Shown here in pieces: positions 1 to 7,593 of a DNA stretch of 9,103 nucleotides; positions within the stretch are counted from its first letter, which is position 1, and the number at the start of each line of letters is the position of its first letter. The notes below the pieces were generated by a model that worked only from the letters and a program-made list of their open reading frames with translations, was not told the DNA's origin and searched no databases. The translations under genes were made by a program, and so were the position numbers. The stretch lies in contig JAHHRP010000074.1 in NCBI GenBank assembly GCA_020025735.1, positions 1 through 9,103 on the forward strand, given 5' to 3'. The stretch is from Evtepia sp. (GTDB taxonomy: Bacteria; Bacillota; Clostridia; Oscillospirales; Oscillospiraceae).

Positions 1-831
1 CCCCAGCGCCGCCGCCGGAGAGGACCACCCCGTTGGCTCATCACCATATTGGTGTTGGGCGTCGCTGCCGGATGGTTCTGGTGGCAGCAGAACGGATTGT
101 CCAGCGAAACCCTTTCCGTCCCCAGCGCCCCCGACGGCTTTGCCGGATATCGCATCGCCATCGTCTCAGACCTGCACGCCAAAGAGTTTGGAGAGGACAA
201 TGAACTTCTCATCGACTATATCCGAACTTTGGAACCTGATCTGATCGCCGTGGTAGGAGATCTGCTCCACCGTGCCGACCAGATGGCCATGGTGCCAGTA
301 GTCGCTAAAGGTCTTGCCTCCATCGCCCCAACCTACTATGTTACCGGCAACCACGAGTGGGCTGCCGGTGTAGTTCAGGAACTGGAACCGCTGCTGGAAA
401 AGTGCGGCATTACGGTACTCTCCAATGAGTACCTTATGCTGGAAAGAGGCGGCGACAAACTGGCCCTGTTGGGTGCCGAGGACAGCAACGGACACGCCGA
501 CCAGCCAACCGTGGGGGAACTGGCTGACCGGGTCCGCCAGGAGCAAGGCCCTGTTTACACCATCCTCCTGAGCCACCGCAACAATCACTACGACCAGTAT
601 CAGCAGGCCCGGATCGACCTGACCCTGGCCGGTCACGCCCACGGCGGTCTCATCCGTCTGCCTGGTACAGACGGACTGATCGGACCCAAGCGGGAGTTTT
701 TGCCCCAGCACACCGCAGGGCTGTATTCCCTGTCCTATGGGCAGATGGCAGTCTCCCGGGGATTGGGCAATCAATTCCCCTGCTTCCGCCTGTTCAACCG
801 CCCGGACGTGCCCCTGGTGGTACTGGAATGA
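1..831 (+). CDS. Membrane-anchored metallophosphoesterase, YkuE/YaeI type (5' end cut by window)
   Basis: A calcineurin-like metallophosphoesterase, a two-metal phosphohydrolase. The frame is open to base 1, so the true start lies left of the window; the TTG at 49 is inside the hydrophobic segment and is unlikely to be the start. The visible N-terminus has an Arg-rich stretch (RRRRG, about 7-24) followed by a hydrophobic segment (about 34-85), which indicates a signal anchor with the catalytic domain outside the membrane. Metal-site motifs appear in family order: SDLHA (about 166-180), GDLLHR (256-273), GNHEW (346-360), LSHRNN (about 568-588) and GHAHGG (631-648). Relatives of this layout (YkuE of Bacillus, YaeI/LpxG of other bacteria) act at the membrane surface, some on lipid-linked phosphates; the substrate here is unknown. 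It is first in the visible row, 30 nt before azlC. The family call is firm; the physiological role is not. Confidence 0.9.
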   Translation, partial: PQRRRRRGPPRWLITILVLGVAAGWFWWQQNGLSSETLSVPSAPDGFAGYRIAIVSDLHAKEFGEDNELLIDYIRTLEPDLIAVVGDLLHRADQMAMVPVVAKGLASIAPTYYVTGNHEWAAGVVQELEPLLEKCGITVLSNEYLMLERGGDKLALLGAEDSNGHADQPTVGELADRVRQEQGPVYTILLSHRNNHYDQYQQARIDLTLAGHAHGGLIRLPGTDGLIGPKREFLPQHTAGLYSLSYGQMAVSRGLGNQFPCFRLFNRPDVPLVVLE

Positions 832-861
832 GAAAACACAGAGAGAAAGAAGTCACAGTCC

Positions 862-1593
862 ATGAACACCAACCGCAAGCAATTCTCCCGGGGTCTCCGG
901 GTGGGCATCCCCATTTCTTTGGGGTATCTGGCGGTATCCTTCACTTTGGGCATCACCGCCAAAAACGCCGGTCTGAGTGCCTTCCAGGCCACCCTTACCA
1001 GCCTGCTGGTCAATGCCTCGGCAGGGCAGTACGCCGCCTTCACCATGATGGCTGCACAGGGAGGCTATTTGGAAATCGCAATCCTAGAGGCCATTACCAA
1101 CGCCCGCTACATCTTGATGTCCTGCGCCCTGAGCCAGAAACTGCCCCCAAATGGAAAACTGTGGCATCGACTGGTCATCGGCTTTAACGTCAACGACGAG
1201 CTTTTCGGCATGGCCATTGCTGAACCCGATAAGCTCAAGCCCGCTTACTACTTCGGCATGATGGCCGCAGCCATGCCCGGCTGGGCCTTGGGAACCTTCC
1301 TGGGAACCTCGGTGGGCAACGTCCTGCCAGGAAATGTCATTAGCGCCTTGAGCGTTGGGCTGTACGGTATGTTCCTTGCCGTCATCATCCCCGCTGCCAA
1401 AAAAAGCAAAGTTATCCTGGGCGTGGTGACGGTCTCCATGGCCGCCTCCTTCGCCTTGGAGTCCCTCCCCCTCTTTTCCCAAATGGCTTCGGGTACCAGG
1501 CTTATCCTGCTCACCATCGTCATCGCTGGGGGCGCGGCGCTGCTCTTCCCCGTTCGAGAAGAAAAAAAGGAGGAGGACCCCTGTGAATCATAA
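862..1593 (+). CDS. azlC: AzlC-family branched-chain amino-acid exporter, large subunit
   Basis: The large integral-membrane subunit of the AzlCD (LIV-E) exporter, which moves branched-chain amino acids or analogues out of the cell together with AzlD. The protein has 243 residues, normal for the family. It begins with a short basic stretch (NRKQFSRGLRVG), then the family-typical GIPISLGYLAVSFTLGI segment (about residues 15-32), a conserved small-residue helix ending in NASAGQYAA (about 51-59) and the AITNARYILM block (about 77-86). Several further hydrophobic helices follow, then a charged cytoplasmic tail (REEKKEED). The ribosome site before the ATG at 862 is weak (AGAAAG, about 845-850), and the gene lies 30 nt after the phosphoesterase. 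Its end overlaps azlD by 11 nt. No AzlB-type regulator is visible. The family is clear; the exported substrate is inferred. Confidence 0.92.
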   Translation: MNTNRKQFSRGLRVGIPISLGYLAVSFTLGITAKNAGLSAFQATLTSLLVNASAGQYAAFTMMAAQGGYLEIAILEAITNARYILMSCALSQKLPPNGKLWHRLVIGFNVNDELFGMAIAEPDKLKPAYYFGMMAAAMPGWALGTFLGTSVGNVLPGNVISALSVGLYGMFLAVIIPAAKKSKVILGVVTVSMAASFALESLPLFSQMASGTRLILLTIVIAGGAALLFPVREEKKEEDPCES

Positions 1594-1888
1594 CATTTAC
1601 CTTTATATCATTGTGGTAGCCCTGGTAACCTACCTGATCCGCACCCTCCCCCTCACCCTCATCCGACGGGAAATCAAAAATACATTCCTTCGCTCCTTCC
1701 TCTACTACGTGCCCTATGTGACCCTGGCGGCCATGACCTTCCCTGCCATCCTCCACGCCACCGACAGTATTTGGTCCGGTCTGGCTGCCTTGATCGCAGG
1801 AATCCTTACGGCCTGGCTCAGCGGGAACCTTTTCCTTGTGGCTGCCTCCGGGTGCGTGGTGGTCTTTTTGGTGGAGCTTTTGCTGTAA
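1583..1888 (+). CDS. azlD: AzlD-family branched-chain amino-acid exporter, small subunit
   Basis: The small membrane partner of AzlC. It has 101 residues, almost all hydrophobic, arranged as about three or four helices. The TYLIRTLPLTLIRR segment (residues 16-29) and the FLYYVPYVTLAAMTFPAIL segment (about 39-57) are characteristic of the AzlD family (DUF931-like). The start is GTG at 1583, inside the last codons of azlC, preceded by a strong AAGGAGGAGGA site at 1567-1577. The 11-nt overlap suggests translational coupling and matched amounts of the two subunits. Only 12 nt separate its stop from mnmG, so mnmG is probably on the same transcript. Confidence 0.92.
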   Translation: MNHNIYLYIIVVALVTYLIRTLPLTLIRREIKNTFLRSFLYYVPYVTLAAMTFPAILHATDSIWSGLAALIAGILTAWLSGNLFLVAASGCVVVFLVELLL

Positions 1889-1900
1889 CAGGAGATAACC

Positions 1901-3814
1901 ATGGAAGAACACACCTCCCCTGCCCTCACCCCCTATGAAGCCGGCACCTATCAGGTGGCCGTGGTGGGGGCAGGTCACGCCGGCATCGAAGCCGCCCTGG
2001 CCTGCGCCCGGCTGGGTCTCAAAACCCTCTGCTTTACCATCAATTTGGATGCCGTCGGCAACATGCCCTGTAACCCCGCCATCGGCGGCACCGGTAAGGG
2101 ACATCTGGTCCGAGAACTAGATGCCCTAGGCGGTGAAATGGCCAAGGCAGCGGACTTAGCCTGCATCCAGTACCGTGTCCTCAACCGGGGCAAAGGGCCC
2201 GCCGTCCACTCCCTCCGGGCACAGGCAGATCGACGGGAATACCAGAAAATCATGAAACACACCCTGGAACGCCAAGAAAACCTCTGGGTCAAACAGGGGG
2301 AGATCATTCGCCTGCTCACCGAAAACAACCGCGTGACCGGGGTGCAGACAGACACCGGTGCAATTTATCGGGTCCAGGCTGTCATCCTCTGCTCGGGTAC
2401 CTACCTGGGAGGCAAGACCATCATCGGTCCCGTCACCAAATGGAGTGGTCCAGATGGTATGTTCGGCGCAAACCGTCTCACCGAGAGCCTGCGGCAGGCA
2501 GGACTCACCTTGCGCCGCTTCAAAACCGGCACACCACCCCGGGTAAACGCTCGATCCATCGACTTCTCTCAGTTGGAGTGTCAGCCCGGTGAGGAAGATG
2601 CCATGCCGTTTTCCTTTGAGACCGATCGCCCCGCCCCAAATCGGGTCTGCTGCCACATCACCTATACCAACGAAAAAACCCACGCCATCATCCGAAAAAA
2701 CCTGGACCGCTCCCCGCTCTTCTCCGGCATCATCGAAGGGGTCGGCCCACGATATTGCCCTTCCATTGAGGATAAAGTCGTGCGTTTTGCTGACAAACCC
2801 CGCCACCAGCTCTTTCTGGAACCCATGGGACTGGACACAGAGGAAATCTACATCCAGGGGTTCTCCTCCTCCCTGCCGGAGGATGTACAGCTGCAAATGC
2901 TCCACACCCTTCCCGGTCTGGAACAGGCAGAGATGACCCGGGCAGCCTACGCCATCGAGTATGACTGCGTGGACCCCACGGAACTGCTCCCTACGCTGGA
3001 ACACAAAAAAGTGTCTGGGCTGTATGGTGCCGGGCAGTTCAACGGCTCCTCAGGCTATGAAGAAGCCGCCGTGCAAGGCTTTGTGGCCGGGGTCAACGCC
3101 GCCCGAAAAATTTTGGGGCAGTCCCCCCTCATCCTAGACCGGAGCCAGGGCTACATCGGGGTGCTGATTGACGATCTGGTGACCAAAGGCACCAACGAAC
3201 CTTACCGCATGATGACCTCCCGCACAGAGTACCGTCTGCTCCACCGCCAAGATAACGCCGACCAACGGCTGTGTCCCATCGGGTATGAGATCGGCCTAAT
3301 CAGCCAGGAGCGCTATGAAAAGGTTTTGGAGAAATACGATCAGGTAAAGCGGGAAATCTACCGTCTGGAACACAGTGGCGCAGCAGTCACCCCAGCCCTC
3401 AATGCCCTGCTGGAAGCCAAGGGGGAACCCCCCGCCAAAAACAGCTTTCGTCTATCCGATCTGCTTCGCCGTCCCCGGCTGACCTATGAGGACCTGGCAC
3501 CTCTGGACCCAGATCGGCCCACCTTATCAAAAACAGTCACCGAACAAGTAGAGATTTCTCTGAAATACGAGGGCTATATCGCCCGGCAAAAGCGACAGAT
3601 CGAGGAAATGCTCCGTCTGGAAGAAAAAACTCTGCCGCCAGATCTGGACTATCTCTCCCTCTCCGGTCTGCGTTTGGAGGCCCGGCAAAAGCTGGCTGAC
3701 AGACGGCCGCTAAACCTGGGACAAGCCGCACGAATCTCCGGTGTCTCCCCAGCAGATGTGGCCGCCTTGATGATCTACTTGGAACGCGAGACTCTACTAG
3801 GAGGACAACCATGA
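1901..3814 (+). CDS. mnmG: tRNA uridine-5-carboxymethylaminomethyl(34) synthesis enzyme MnmG (GidA)
   Basis: FAD- and folate-dependent enzyme that, with the GTPase MnmE, installs the aminomethyl or carboxymethylaminomethyl group on C5 of wobble uridine 34 in tRNAs reading NNA/NNG codons. It has 637 residues, normal for the family. The dinucleotide-binding motif GAGHAG is at residues 23-28. The redox Cys sits in CNPAIGGTGKGH (Cys57) and the second conserved Cys in RYCPSIEDK (Cys286). The GKGPAVHSLRAQADR block, the GLYGAGQFNGSSGYEEAAVQG block and the C-terminal helical domain that contacts MnmE (ISGVSPADVAALMIYLE) are all present. The ATG at 1901 follows AGGAGA (1890-1895). mnmE is not in the window, and the usual mnmE-mnmG-rsmG neighbourhood is absent; mnmG is instead grouped with mnmA. 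Its stop overlaps the next gene as ATGA (3811-3814). Confidence 0.97.
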   Translation: MEEHTSPALTPYEAGTYQVAVVGAGHAGIEAALACARLGLKTLCFTINLDAVGNMPCNPAIGGTGKGHLVRELDALGGEMAKAADLACIQYRVLNRGKGPAVHSLRAQADRREYQKIMKHTLERQENLWVKQGEIIRLLTENNRVTGVQTDTGAIYRVQAVILCSGTYLGGKTIIGPVTKWSGPDGMFGANRLTESLRQAGLTLRRFKTGTPPRVNARSIDFSQLECQPGEEDAMPFSFETDRPAPNRVCCHITYTNEKTHAIIRKNLDRSPLFSGIIEGVGPRYCPSIEDKVVRFADKPRHQLFLEPMGLDTEEIYIQGFSSSLPEDVQLQMLHTLPGLEQAEMTRAAYAIEYDCVDPTELLPTLEHKKVSGLYGAGQFNGSSGYEEAAVQGFVAGVNAARKILGQSPLILDRSQGYIGVLIDDLVTKGTNEPYRMMTSRTEYRLLHRQDNADQRLCPIGYEIGLISQERYEKVLEKYDQVKREIYRLEHSGAAVTPALNALLEAKGEPPAKNSFRLSDLLRRPRLTYEDLAPLDPDRPTLSKTVTEQVEISLKYEGYIARQKRQIEEMLRLEEKTLPPDLDYLSLSGLRLEARQKLADRRPLNLGQAARISGVSPADVAALMIYLERETLLGGQP

Positions 3815-4722
3815 AACGAATCAATGTAAAAGGAAACACCTGGGTCTTAGAAGGGCCTCAACTGGTAGGACTATATCAAATCGACAACTCCCGCTGTCTG
3901 CTCTTTGATCCGGGCAGCACCAAACTGCGCCCAGAAATTGAAGCTGTTCTGACAGAAGCTGGTCTGACTCCGGTGGGGGTTGTATGTACCCACATGCATT
4001 ACGATCACCACGAAACCAGCCGCTATTTCCGGGAAACCTACGGCGCCCAGATCTGTCTGTCTCAATTGGAGGCAGATATCGTCCGCAGCGAGGAAAGTTT
4101 GAAAAACCATCTCTTTAACTTTACCATGGGAATGATCCGCACCATCCCCCGGCTGCAAAACCTGGTCTGCCCTGTGGATCGAGTCATCGCGTTTGGGGAA
4201 ACCACCATCGACTTCTGTGGCGTACCGCTGGAAATCGTCCGCACCCCCGGTCACTCTCCAGACCATATCTGCATCATCACCCCAGACAACGTGTGTTTTG
4301 CCGGGGATGCCTTGATGACCGACGACATCCTAAAGGATGCCATGGTCCCCTTTGTCTTTGATCTGACCAATGACCTCAAAAGCAAAGAGATCATGGCTGG
4401 GCTTTCCTGCGACGCCTATATTTTCTGTCACAAAGGGGTTTGCTACGGTTCTGTGGCGGACCTGGCAAGGCGTAATGCAGATCACATCCGCAAGCAGCTC
4501 GCCGCCTGCGCCGCCCTGGTTACAGGCCCTATGACGTACAGTCAGTTTTACACCACCGCAATTACCTCCATGAATCTGCCTGTGGGACATCCCGCCAGAG
4601 CACTCCATCTGGAACGGTATCTCCGCCCCTATCTGGAATACCTGATCGACACGGAAGTCCTAACCTTCATGGATCTGGATGGTGCTCCAACAGTGGCTCC
4701 CAAGGAAACGTGCCATGGGTAA
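3811..4722 (+). CDS. Metallo-beta-lactamase fold hydrolase with C-terminal winged helix (paralogue 1)
   Basis: A zinc-dependent hydrolase of the MBL superfamily, 303 residues, with no signal peptide, so cytoplasmic. All metal ligands are present: HMHYDH (His61, His63, Asp65, His66), TPGH (His148), AGD (Asp166) and FCHKG (His207). Residues about 232-292 form a helical C-terminal part that looks like the winged helix found after the MBL domain in LACTB2-type enzymes. The start ATG at 3811 has AGGAGGA at 3799-3805 and overlaps the mnmG stop by 4 nt; the end overlaps the mnmA start by 8 nt. It is therefore tightly coupled to two enzymes that modify tRNA U34. The substrate is unknown: the superfamily includes thioester and glyoxalase-II-type hydrolases, persulfide dioxygenases and nucleases, and no motif here decides between them. 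It is paralogous to the gene at 5812. Confidence 0.88.
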   Translation: MKRINVKGNTWVLEGPQLVGLYQIDNSRCLLFDPGSTKLRPEIEAVLTEAGLTPVGVVCTHMHYDHHETSRYFRETYGAQICLSQLEADIVRSEESLKNHLFNFTMGMIRTIPRLQNLVCPVDRVIAFGETTIDFCGVPLEIVRTPGHSPDHICIITPDNVCFAGDALMTDDILKDAMVPFVFDLTNDLKSKEIMAGLSCDAYIFCHKGVCYGSVADLARRNADHIRKQLAACAALVTGPMTYSQFYTTAITSMNLPVGHPARALHLERYLRPYLEYLIDTEVLTFMDLDGAPTVAPKETCHG

Positions 4723-5746
4723 TGCCATCGTCCTTGGGCTATCCGGGGGCGTAGACTCTGCCGTTGCCGCGCAGCTGCTGTTGGAGGAAGGCTACACCGT
4801 ATACGGCCACTGGCTGGACATCGGACTGGGAGGGCAAGAGGATGCCCAAGCCGTTGCCGAACGGTTAAACATCCCCTTCTCGGTGGGTGACATCCGGGAA
4901 GAACTGCGCCAGGAGGTCATGGCGCCCTTTCAGCGGGACTATTTGGCGGGACGGACCCCTCTGCCCTGCGCCCGCTGTAACCCCACAGTAAAATTCCCCG
5001 CTCTCTTTCGCCGGGCAGCAGAAGTCGGTGCCACACTGGTGGCCACAGGTCACTACGCCAACATCAAAACTACCCCTTACGGAGAAGCCTGTCTGTTCCG
5101 CGGCGCGCACACCAACGACCAAGCCTATATGCTGGCACGACTCCCCAAACCATGGCTGGAACACCTTGTCTTTCCTCTGGGTGCCTACGAAAAAACCCAA
5201 GTCCGTCAACTGGCTCACGGGTTCGATCTCCCCGTAGCAGACAAACCCGACAGCATGGAGATCTGTTTCATCCCCGACGGTGACTACGCTGCCTGGCTGG
5301 AAACACAGGGGGCAGTTCCACCTCCAGGGGATTTTGTCGATCAGACGGGGCAGATCCTGGGTCGGCACAAAGGCATCCATCACTACACCCTGGGCCAGCG
5401 CCGCGGATTGGCGGTTTCGGCAGGGCACCGTCTGTTTGTCTCTGCCCTGCGCCCGGAAAAAAACCAAGTGGTCCTATCCGATGGCAGCGACCTCATGGCT
5501 GCGCGTGTCTGGGGAGAAGACTGGAACCCTCTGGCCCCCCTGGAAAACGGGGCAGAAATCACCGTCCGACTGCGCCACTCCAAAGACGAAGCCCCTGCCC
5601 GCTTCCTTCTTACAGACGCCGGTGTGCAGCTGGATCTGCTCACACCTGCTCGCGCCCCCACACCAGGGCAGCTGGCAGTCCTATACCAACAAGACATGGT
5701 GCTGGGCAGCTTCTGGATCACCGGCGCCCAGCGCACAGGCACCTAA
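4715..5746 (+). CDS. mnmA: tRNA-specific 2-thiouridylase MnmA (TrmU)
   Basis: ATP-pyrophosphatase-family enzyme that activates C2 of uridine 34 by adenylation and replaces oxygen with sulfur, giving s2U34 in Lys, Glu and Gln tRNAs. The P-loop is LSGGVDSA (residues 8-16). The catalytic-Cys region is TPLPCARCN (Cys85, Cys88) and the second catalytic Cys is in DSMEICFIPDGDY (Cys184). ATGHYA and the C-terminal beta-barrel domains follow. The frame is open back to 4679, but the ATG at 4715 is preferred: it places the P-loop close to the N-terminus as in the family, and AAGGAAA lies at 4702-4708. That gives 343 residues, shorter than the roughly 360-370 usual, mainly because the loop after the first strand (GHWLDIGLGGQEDA) is short. 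It overlaps the upstream MBL gene by 8 nt. It could be a second, divergent MnmA copy in this genome, which cannot be told from one window. Confidence 0.93.
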   Translation: MGNAIVLGLSGGVDSAVAAQLLLEEGYTVYGHWLDIGLGGQEDAQAVAERLNIPFSVGDIREELRQEVMAPFQRDYLAGRTPLPCARCNPTVKFPALFRRAAEVGATLVATGHYANIKTTPYGEACLFRGAHTNDQAYMLARLPKPWLEHLVFPLGAYEKTQVRQLAHGFDLPVADKPDSMEICFIPDGDYAAWLETQGAVPPPGDFVDQTGQILGRHKGIHHYTLGQRRGLAVSAGHRLFVSALRPEKNQVVLSDGSDLMAARVWGEDWNPLAPLENGAEITVRLRHSKDEAPARFLLTDAGVQLDLLTPARAPTPGQLAVLYQQDMVLGSFWITGAQRTGT

Positions 5747-5811
5747 CAGACCTCTAAATATCGCAGACAACGAGATAGACAAAAATCACCACCAGTTAAG
5801 GAGGGATCCCC

Positions 5812-6771
5812 ATGGAATTGGAACAGGTCAAAGGCAACACCTGGGTACTGAAAAGCTGGGAACTCATCCCCTTCTACAAGCTCGACGACCACCGGTGTGT
5901 TCTGCTCGACACAGGACTGGCCGAACAGCGGGAAGATCTGGAGACAAGCCTTTTGGAGGCAGGGCTGACCCCAGTGGGCATCCTTTGCAGCCATGCCCAC
6001 ATCGACCACATGGGCAACGCAGCCTATTTGAAAGAAACGTATGGGGCACAGCTGGCCATGTCTCTGGGCGAGGCAGGTCATCTGATGTCCTATCTGGGGC
6101 TGAATGCAACCAATTACTTACTCTCTCCTGAGGATATCCGCTCCTCTTCCTCCCTCTGCGGCACCCCCTGTCTGGCGGACCGGATCATCTTGCCTGGAGA
6201 AACGCACATTGACTTTTGCGGCGTCTCCTTTGGGATTGTCCCCACCCCAGGCCACACCATAGATCATATCTGCGTTCGCACCCCAGACAATGTGCTGTAT
6301 CTGGCCGATGCCATGATGACCGGCCGCACCCTCCACCATTCCAAGTTTCCCTATGCTTTCTGTATTCGAGACTATCTGGACTCTATGCGGAAGATGCGTT
6401 GGGAACAAGCTGACAAGTTCATTGTGGCCCACTATGGCATCTACGATGAAATTCTGCCCTTGGTCGATATGGAGGCCCGCTTCTTCGCCGAACGTATGGT
6501 GGATCTGCTGGACCTCATCGAAGGTCCCACCACCCCAAAAAAGCTGGCTGCGGACATCTGCCGCACCTATCGCATCAACGCCGAGGACTTACAGGACCTC
6601 TCCTACTTTGAGGCCTCCAGCCAGGCCTATTTGACGTATCTGCGGGGATTGGGATATTTAGAAGCCTATATGGAAGACAACCAGATCCTCTACCGCCGTA
6701 CTCCCGCTTCCTACGCCCGACAGGCCCAGAAAACCCAGGCTGTCTTGCCCCAGACCGGGCAGTTCCGCTAA
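5812..6771 (+). CDS. Metallo-beta-lactamase fold hydrolase with C-terminal winged helix (paralogue 2)
   Basis: A second MBL-fold hydrolase, 319 residues, that aligns with the gene at 3811 without gaps through about residue 210. Its metal ligands fall at identical positions: HAHIDH (His61, His63, Asp65, His66), TPGH (His148), LADAM (Asp166) and VAHYG (His207). Both proteins open with VKGNTWVL and share EAGLTPVG and KETYGAQ-like blocks. The usual Gly before the metal-bridging Asp is Ala here (LAD instead of AGD). Residues about 228-300 (GPTTPKKLAADICR to LRGLGYLEAYMEDNQ) read as a winged helix. The start ATG at 5812 has TAAGGAGGG at 5797-5805 and lies 65 nt after mnmA with no terminator between, so it is probably the last gene of the row. 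The substrate is unknown; the catalytic site looks intact. Confidence 0.88.
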   Translation: MELEQVKGNTWVLKSWELIPFYKLDDHRCVLLDTGLAEQREDLETSLLEAGLTPVGILCSHAHIDHMGNAAYLKETYGAQLAMSLGEAGHLMSYLGLNATNYLLSPEDIRSSSSLCGTPCLADRIILPGETHIDFCGVSFGIVPTPGHTIDHICVRTPDNVLYLADAMMTGRTLHHSKFPYAFCIRDYLDSMRKMRWEQADKFIVAHYGIYDEILPLVDMEARFFAERMVDLLDLIEGPTTPKKLAADICRTYRINAEDLQDLSYFEASSQAYLTYLRGLGYLEAYMEDNQILYRRTPASYARQAQKTQAVLPQTGQFR

Positions 6772-6781
6772 TGCCCAACAC

Positions 6782-6840
6782 ACAGCATCCCCCCTGCTCC
6801 AGCGCACCAGTTGCCGGGGCAGGGGGGATGCTGTTTCTCT
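6782..6840 (+). terminator. Strong intrinsic terminator after the mnmG-mnmA gene row
   Basis: A perfect 16-bp inverted repeat: left arm 6782-6797, right arm 6819-6834, with core CATCCCCCCTGC against GCAGGGGGGATG. It extends by about three more pairs including one G-T, and its loop lies around 6801-6815. It starts 11 nt after the stop of the second MBL gene and is followed by TTTCTCTT. It sits between convergent genes. On the minus strand the downstream sequence is poor in U, so it probably works mainly on the plus strand, though the stem could also protect the carbonic anhydrase mRNA end. Confidence 0.85.
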
Positions 6841-6856
6841 TCGCTTCCTGGTCTTG

Positions 6857-7408
6857 TCAGGCCTTGCATACCGTTGTCAGCTCTCCGGTCTCTGTGTCAA
6901 TAACATAGCCTCCAATCCGAATATCGCGGGGCATCAGCGGATGGTTGCGGATGGTTTCTACCGTCTCGGTTACAGACTGCTCTACGGTATCAAACCCAGA
7001 CAGCCAGCGGGTAAAGTCGATGCCGCAATATTTTACCAAGTCAATGGATTCCTGGGAAATCCCTCTCTGCTTCATGTGGTCAATCATTTTTTCTCCGTCA
7101 ATGTGCTGCACCCCGCAGTCGGTGTGGCCAATGACCATGATCTCTTCCACACCCAGCTCAATAATGGCCACCAGCAGAGAGCGGATGACACTCCCAAAAG
7201 GATTGGTCACCACCCCGCCAGCATTCTTAATGATCTTAACATCGCCGTTCTTCAGCCCCAAGGATGCCGGAAGCAGTTCCTCTAAACGGGTATCCATACA
7301 GGTGAGGATGGCAATTTTTTTATTGGGGTACTTGCTGGTTGTATACTGTTCATAGCGCTTTTCTGCTACAAACTTTTTATTATAATCTAACATTTCCTCA
7401 ATGATCAC
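6857..7408 (-). CDS. Beta-class carbonic anhydrase
   Basis: Zinc enzyme interconverting CO2 and bicarbonate, cytoplasmic, 183 residues, similar in size to the short beta-class enzymes of Firmicutes such as YtiB. The zinc ligands and dyad are visible: CMDTR gives Cys37 with the Asp39-Arg41 pair, and GHTDCG gives His94 and Cys97. The KNAGG block (residues 60-64) is also family-typical. The start is GTG at 7408-7406, with AAGGAGGT at 7423-7416 on the same strand and 7 nt of spacing. The stop TGA is at 6859-6857. It is a single-gene unit, convergent with the upstream row and divergent from the dehydrogenase unit. A likely role is supplying bicarbonate for carboxylations or handling CO2 in a fermenter; this is inferred from the family. 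Confidence 0.95.
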   Translation of the reverse strand: MIIEEMLDYNKKFVAEKRYEQYTTSKYPNKKIAILTCMDTRLEELLPASLGLKNGDVKIIKNAGGVVTNPFGSVIRSLLVAIIELGVEEIMVIGHTDCGVQHIDGEKMIDHMKQRGISQESIDLVKYCGIDFTRWLSGFDTVEQSVTETVETIRNHPLMPRDIRIGGYVIDTETGELTTVCKA

Positions 7409-7464
7409 AATGGGTACCTCCTTCTTCTTTAACGCACGGAACGCTACCCTGTCAAGGTTGGTTT

Positions 7465-7493
7465 ATTTTACCACACCCTCGCCTTCATCGCAA
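7465..7493 (-). promoter_or_regulatory. Probable sigma-A promoter of the carbonic anhydrase gene (extended -10)
   Basis: On the minus strand, TTGCGA (7493-7488) is followed by 17 nt and TAAAAT (7470-7465), with TGG directly before the -10 hexamer (extended -10, TGn). This would give a leader of about 50 nt before the GTG start. A second -35-like TTGACA lies at about 7456-7451, but its -10 at 17-nt spacing (TTAAAG) is poor. Found by eye only. Confidence 0.5.
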
Positions 7494-7593
7494 CGGCAGC
7501 ATGTTTCAATGAGACAACAACACTGCACTTGCCCTGGCCCCAGACAAGATATCAAAGGGAACCCATTCTCTTTGGTACCCGTCATAAAAAATT

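Noticed and set aside
828..1187. Open frame starting in the ATGA at the phosphoesterase stop
   Set aside because: It overlaps azlC in another frame, and its translation (rich in His, Gly, Arg and Pro) resembles no protein family, while the azlC frame gives a clear membrane protein.
2156..3004. 282-codon open frame antisense to mnmG
   Set aside because: It lies wholly inside mnmG, has no recognisable motif or ribosome site, and is explained by GC-rich codon structure on the opposite strand.
4679..4714. Upstream in-frame ATG as the mnmA start
   Set aside because: It would add 12 residues before the P-loop with no family match, and the AAGGAAA site fits the ATG at 4715 instead.
5280..6131. Long open frame on the plus strand across the mnmA end and the second MBL start
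   Set aside because: It runs out of frame through two well-supported genes, has no ribosome site, and its translation is low-complexity and rich in Pro, Arg and Trp, typical of a shifted reading of GC-rich DNA.
6854..7285. Plus-strand open frame opposite the carbonic anhydrase
   Set aside because: The minus-strand gene has complete zinc-site motifs and a good ribosome site; this frame is its shadow.
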